Program-made: the position numbers and the translations under genes
In this document: positions 60,827 through 64,000 of the stretch, in pieces
Layout of the letters: each line of letters starts with the position of its first letter
How positions within the stretch are numbered: the stretch's first letter is position 1
DNA from: Serratia liquefaciens
GTDB lineage: Bacteria; Pseudomonadota; Gammaproteobacteria; Enterobacterales; Enterobacteriaceae
DNA length: 64,000 bases
Direction: 5' to 3'
Assembly: GCF_027594825.1 (NCBI RefSeq)
Contig: NZ_CP088930.1
Span: 4,463,019-4,527,018, forward strand
Notes under the pieces: generated by a model
Told to the model about the DNA's origin: nothing
Database searches by the model: none
What the model saw: the letters and a program-made list of their open reading frames with translations, nothing else

Positions 60827-61740
60827 TATGCGTTCGCCTTCTTCTGCGGCAGGTCGATGCCAGTGAAGATCTTGATCACTGCGCTGTCGTCCTCTTTACC
60901 AAAACCGGCATTGCTGGCGGCGGTAAACATATTGAAAGCGGTAGATGCCAGCGGCAACGGGAAGTGCAGCGCTTTGGCGGTATCGGTCACCAGTCCCAGA
61001 TCCTTCACGAAGATATCCACCGCCGATTTGGGAGCATAGTCGCCGTCAACCACGTGACGCATACGGTTCTCGAACATCCATGAATTGCCGGCGGCGTGGG
61101 TGACGACGTCGTACATGACGTCCAGGGGAATACCGGCCCGGGCAGCCAGCGCCATGGCCTCGGCTCCGGCGGCGATATGTACCCCAGCCAGCAGTTGGTG
61201 GATGATTTTTACCGTAGCGCCCAGTCCAACCTCTTCGCCAATGCGATAGACCTTGCCGGCAATGGCGTCCAGCACCGGTTGCAATTGTTGGAATGTAGAT
61301 TCTGCGCCGGATGCCATCACCGTTATCTGGCCCTCAGCCGCCTTGGCCGCGCCGCCAGAAACCGGGGCATCCAACATGTTCAGTCCGAGCGCCAGCAGCT
61401 GTTGTTCGATCTGCCTGGCATCGGCGGCGGAGAGGGTGGAAGAGACCATGACCGGCGTATTGGGCTTTAGCTTTGCCGCCAGGCCGTTCTCGCCAAACAG
61501 GATCTGCTTCACCTGAGCAGCGTTCACCACCAGCAGCAGCAAGGCATCCAAATCGGCAGCGAAATCGTCTGCACGGGTAGCCGCCTGCTTTGCCCCAGCC
61601 TGTTGCAATGTCGCCAGTGCCTGCGGGTTAAGATCGACACCGTAGGTTGTCAGTCCGGCGTTAATGCACGACTTCGCCGCCCCCATTCCCATGGAACCTA
61701 ACCCTACGACGCAAACTGCAAAATCCCCTGGCTGTGTCAT
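60826..61740 (-). CDS. ltnD: L-threonate 2-dehydrogenase LtnD (YgbJ)
   Basis: A 304-residue beta-hydroxyacid dehydrogenase: NAD loop GLGSMGMG near residue 13, DAPVSGGAAKA substrate loop and the catalytic lysine in VKIIHQLLAG. In E. coli LtnD oxidises L-threonate at C2, the first step of the pathway. It is the first gene of the operon, with GAGGTACC before the ATG and three repeated boxes upstream. Confidence 0.9.
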   Translation of the reverse strand: MTQPGDFAVCVVGLGSMGMGAAKSCINAGLTTYGVDLNPQALATLQQAGAKQAATRADDFAADLDALLLLVVNAAQVKQILFGENGLAAKLKPNTPVMVSSTLSAADARQIEQQLLALGLNMLDAPVSGGAAKAAEGQITVMASGAESTFQQLQPVLDAIAGKVYRIGEEVGLGATVKIIHQLLAGVHIAAGAEAMALAARAGIPLDVMYDVVTHAAGNSWMFENRMRHVVDGDYAPKSAVDIFVKDLGLVTDTAKALHFPLPLASTAFNMFTAASNAGFGKEDDSAVIKIFTGIDLPQKKANA

Positions 61741-61750
61741 TTGGTACCTC

Positions 61751-61769
61751 TTGTTAATTTTAGTGATAA
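61751..61769 (-). promoter_or_regulatory. candidate YgbI box A
   Basis: TTGTTAAT-TTTA-GTGATAA, the inverted form of the box at 61822. The seven to eight outer bases on each side are identical; only the 4-base centre differs. It lies 11 bases upstream of the ltnD ATG, a repressing position. Confidence 0.55.
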
Positions 61770-61821
61770 TTTGTTTTGTTGTGTTAAATATAAGCGGATT
61801 GTGACGCAGAGTCAGCGATCG

Positions 61822-61840
61822 TTATCACAATTATTAACAA
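61822..61840 (+). promoter_or_regulatory. candidate YgbI box B
   Basis: TTATCAC-AATT-ATTAACAA. It shares a 13-base direct repeat, ATCACAATTATTA, with box C and is the reverse complement of box A at 15 of 19 positions. Confidence 0.55.
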
Positions 61841-61983
61841 TTCATGCAGCCTATAAACTTCCTATACAAGAGACGCTTTTAGACTTATCTCACTGTTTTA
61901 AAATAGGTAAAATAAATTACTGATATCATGACCGACTTCACGGCCTGCAAAAAGGCCGCTTTCTTCGAACGAAATTTGACGTA

Positions 61984-62002
61984 AAATCACAATTATTATC
62001 AC
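61984..62002 (+). promoter_or_regulatory. candidate YgbI box C
   Basis: AAATCAC-AATT-ATTATCAC, 21 bases upstream of the ygbI GTG start, consistent with autoregulation by the DeoR-type protein. Confidence 0.5.
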
Positions 62003-62023
62003 TGCGGTAAAAGAGAGGGAACC

Positions 62024-62788
62024 GTGATACCTGTAGAACGCCATCAGCAAATTTTAGCGCTGGTATCAGAACGCGGGGTGGTCAGCATTGCCGAATTGAC
62101 CGAGAGGCTGGGCGTATCGCATATGACGATTCGCCGCGATCTGCAAAAGCTGGAGGAGCAGGGCGCGGTACTGGCGGTGTCAGGGGGCGTGCAGTCCGCA
62201 GAACGGGTGGCGATTGAACCTTCGCATCAGGATAAGGAAGGGATGTACAGCCAACAGAAAGCGGCCATCGGTCAGTTGGCTGCCCGGCAGGTCCCCCCCA
62301 ACAGCTGCATTTATTTGGACGCGGGCACCACTACGCTGGCATTGGCAAAGCACCTCAGTGAGCGCGAAGATCTGACGGTGGTCACTAATGATTTTGTGAT
62401 TGCGGGCTATCTGATAGAACACAGCCAGTGCAAGATCATTCACACCGGCGGCACCGTATGCCGCGAGAACCGTTCCTGCGTTGGTGAAGCGGCGGCTCAG
62501 GCGCTACGCGGGTTGTTTATCGATTTGGCGTTTATTTCCGCTTCATCATGGAGCATGCGCGGCCTGTCGACGCCCAATGAAGACAAGGTGATGGTGAAGA
62601 AAGCCATCGTTGATGCCAGCCGTCGCTGCATTTTGCTCAGCGACACCTCAAAATACGGCAAAATAGCCACCTATCTGGCGCTGCCGATGGCGGTATTTGA
62701 CGCGATTATTACCGATGACAATCTGCCTGCCGCAGCGCGTGAGGCAATCCTGCAGGCGGATATCACGCTGATGACAACCGGGGAGTAA
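62024..62788 (+). CDS. ygbI: DeoR-family regulator YgbI
   Basis: A 254-residue DeoR repressor: N-terminal HTH (VSIAELTERLGVSHMTIRRDLQKLEEQGAV) and a C-terminal sugar-phosphate-binding DeoR-C domain with DAGTTTLALA. Starts at GTG 62024 with AGAGAGGGA upstream. It is divergent from the ltnD operon, as in E. coli, and is probably relieved by a pathway intermediate. Confidence 0.92.
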   Translation: MIPVERHQQILALVSERGVVSIAELTERLGVSHMTIRRDLQKLEEQGAVLAVSGGVQSAERVAIEPSHQDKEGMYSQQKAAIGQLAARQVPPNSCIYLDAGTTTLALAKHLSEREDLTVVTNDFVIAGYLIEHSQCKIIHTGGTVCRENRSCVGEAAAQALRGLFIDLAFISASSWSMRGLSTPNEDKVMVKKAIVDASRRCILLSDTSKYGKIATYLALPMAVFDAIITDDNLPAAAREAILQADITLMTTGE

Positions 62789-62795
62789 AACTGAC

Positions 62796-62826
62796 CATAA
62801 CCCCGTAGGGGGTTATGTTGTTTTGT
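62796..62826 (+). terminator. terminator of ygbI
   Basis: CATAACCCC-GTAG-GGGGTTATG followed by TTGTTTTGTT. It overlaps the last codons of the convergent small gene. Confidence 0.8.
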
Positions 62827-63004
62827 TGGTGGGAGAAGCGGTGATGACCGGCCCTGGTTCAACCAGACGGCCTCGTTCACGCCACTCCTGGCATCTTTGT
62901 TCCCACCAGGCCTCCTGAAAATCTTTGATGGCCTGAAGACGCTGTTCTCTGAAAATCGCCGTTTCTTCCTTAGGCACTTCCAGTACCTTATGTTTCGATG
63001 ACAT
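62813..63004 (-). CDS. unknown small charged protein
   Basis: A 63-residue helical, highly charged protein, rich in Glu, Arg, Gln and Trp (FQEAWWEQRCQEWRERGR). I do not recognise it. GAGG lies upstream of the ATG, and the gene overlaps the end of the 161-residue gene by 17 bases, so the two are translationally coupled. A short downstream protein coupled to a longer one also fits an antitoxin- or chaperone-like partner, but nothing proves this. Confidence 0.6.
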   Translation of the reverse strand: MSSKHKVLEVPKEETAIFREQRLQAIKDFQEAWWEQRCQEWRERGRLVEPGPVITASPTNKTT

Positions 63005-63473
63005 ATAGTCCGTCCTCTACAAGATCCGCTCTGTACAGGCAGTGTACAGAGTGGGCGTGTTTTTTCAACAAACGATCATAGATTCTGGCAAGAGCTGGTC
63101 TGAGGGGAACACAGAGGAGAACCCTGGCCTGACTTTGCGTTTTGAATCGAAAAATAGCCTCACCAATGCCGCTGGCGAAAAAGTAATCACGTTCATACAA
63201 GCTGTATTCCATCATGCTGTAGGTATCAAACTGAGAGCGTTTATTCATATCGCAAGCAGCTAACGCTTTGATATCATAAAATTCAATTAAATAAGTGTGA
63301 TCTAAAATTTTTGGGTGAGTATAAACATCCACGAACCATAGTCGCATTTCCTGCGTTATCTTTTTGAAATCTAGATAATATTTTGCGGTCAAATTGTCGT
63401 TTTTTCTGACGGTTATTTGATATCTGCACTCAGTAGTTTGTTCTACGCCTACCTCCGTGATATCAATCTCCAT
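62988..63473 (-). CDS. unknown 161-residue protein
   Basis: A hypothetical protein of mixed alpha/beta character: strand-rich N-terminus (MEIDITEVGVEQTTECRYQI is the first stretch), Tyr/Phe/Asp-rich middle and a basic helical end (ARIYDRLLKKHAHSVHCLYR). No signal peptide or membrane segment. AAGGA lies seven to eight bases before the ATG. Base composition is visibly more AT-rich than its neighbours. No family is recognised. Confidence 0.65.
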   Translation of the reverse strand: MEIDITEVGVEQTTECRYQITVRKNDNLTAKYYLDFKKITQEMRLWFVDVYTHPKILDHTYLIEFYDIKALAACDMNKRSQFDTYSMMEYSLYERDYFFASGIGEAIFRFKTQSQARVLLCVPLRPALARIYDRLLKKHAHSVHCLYRADLVEDGLYVIET

Positions 63474-63596
63474 AATAAAATCCTTTTTATTATTACTTTT
63501 CCTATAGTTACCTTCCTTGTCTTGGCGAGATTATTAACAGCGTCGGAATAAATGCGCCAGCGGGCGGTGAGCTCTCTGCGCAGCGCCACGCAGAAA

Positions 63597-64000
63597 TTAA
63601 ATTCCGCTGAACCAGTTATAGCCCTGATCTTCCCAGTAACCGCCGGGATTGGTATCGCTGACGAAAATGGCGGCGATATGCTTGGCGTTTTTGAAGCCCA
63701 GCTTGGTCGGCACCCGCAGGCGCAGCGGGTAACCGTAATCTGCCGGCAGCGCCTTGCCGCCGAAATCCAGCGTCAAAAGGGTCTGTGGATGCAGTGCGGT
63801 GGCCATGTCGATGCTGGAGTAGTAGCGGTCCGCGCATTTGAATCCCACATAACGGGCGTTAAGATCCGCCCCGACGTGCTGCAGGAAGTTGCGCAGCGGC
63901 ACGCCCCCCCACTGACCGATGGCGCTCCAGCCCTCGATGCAGATCAACCGGGTTATTTGACTTTGCTGCGGCAGGCGTTGCAGCTGTTCCAGCGTCCAGG
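63597..64000 (-). CDS. molybdopterin-dependent oxidoreductase (partial, 5' end outside window)
   Basis: The last about 133 codons of a sulfite-oxidase-fold (oxidoreductase molybdopterin-binding) protein; the frame is open to the window edge. Recognisable parts are ICIEGWSAIGQWGGVPL, DMATALHPQTLL and ADYGYPLRLRVPTKLGFKNAKHI. The cofactor-ligating cysteine would be upstream, or lies in FKCADRYY. It is probably a periplasmic or cytosolic reductase; the substrate cannot be assigned. Confidence 0.8.
   Translation of the reverse strand, partial: WTLEQLQRLPQQSQITRLICIEGWSAIGQWGGVPLRNFLQHVGADLNARYVGFKCADRYYSSIDMATALHPQTLLTLDFGGKALPADYGYPLRLRVPTKLGFKNAKHIAAIFVSDTNPGGYWEDQGYNWFSGI

Noticed and set aside
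61741..61923. 60-residue frame in the ltnD-ygbI gap
   Set aside because: It covers the repeated operator boxes and has no ribosome site.
1..64000. tRNA, rRNA, CRISPR, prophage or insertion sequence
   Set aside because: No cloverleaf-like gene, no regularly spaced repeats and no transposase or integrase fragment were seen on either strand.

Overview
The window looks like a chromosomal segment of an enterobacterium of the Yersiniaceae, most likely Serratia. This is inferred from three things: closely packed GC-rich genes, protein sequences close to E. coli orthologues (GlnP, Dps, OmpX, YbiI, RlmF, DinG), and an E. coli-like backbone order (rlmF - ybiO - glnQPH - dps - rhtA - ompX) interrupted by many genes for transporters, regulators and small-molecule enzymes. 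I saw no tRNA, rRNA, CRISPR array, phage genes or insertion sequence.

Layout. 0-5.2 kb: a NUDIX hydrolase, a DUF523/TudS-like Fe-S protein, an AraC-regulated oxidoreductase operon and a MocR-type regulator. 5.3-12.2 kb: DUF1127-GST, a Gfo/Idh dehydrogenase, a LysR-linked cluster (amidohydrolase, ABM-domain membrane protein, isochorismatase-like hydrolase) and a TolA-C-like lipoprotein. 12.4-18.2 kb: a fatty acid desaturase, the osmF-yehYXW osmolyte-type ABC transporter and a PhnD-like binding protein. 18.3-27.5 kb: YedA, a SufR-like regulator divergent from an MFS pump, a cupin regulator with an acetyltransferase, a class C acid phosphatase, a major porin, and a CMD-tautomerase pair. 27.5-37.8 kb: dinG and ybiB, adjacent in E. 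coli, are here separated by about 7 kb of exporters, each next to its own regulator. 37.8-54 kb: an M3-like peptidase, mcbA, a flavin reductase, rlmF, a soluble PAS-PAS chemotaxis transducer resembling BdlA, an alpha/beta hydrolase, ybiO, glnHPQ, ybiI, dps, a small kinase, a YhcH protein, rhtA and ompX. 54-56.6 kb: a nitrilase-family amidase with a divergent LysR regulator. 56.7-62.8 kb: a complete four-carbon acid-sugar (L-threonate type) catabolic operon, ygbN-otnI-otnC-otnK-ltnD, with its DeoR regulator ygbI. 62.8-64 kb: two overlapping unknown genes of lower GC and a truncated molybdopterin oxidoreductase.

How the genes work together. The recurrent theme is local control: a regulator next to its target with a symmetric or repeated DNA element between or just upstream of them. 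The clearest cases are the AraC-type direct repeats (3705-3737), the paired CAAG-N6-CTTG boxes of the SufR-like regulator (20457-20516), the 21-bp palindrome of the nitrilase LysR (55166-55186) and three 19-bp boxes in front of the threonate operon (61751-62002). The glnHPQ operon has a sigma-54-type promoter with NtrC-like half sites. I found nothing that is clearly a new system. The best candidates for undescribed biology are the SufR-like/MFS pair, the Cys-tailed amidohydrolase cluster, the BdlA-like transducer and the unknown pair at 62.8-63.5 kb.
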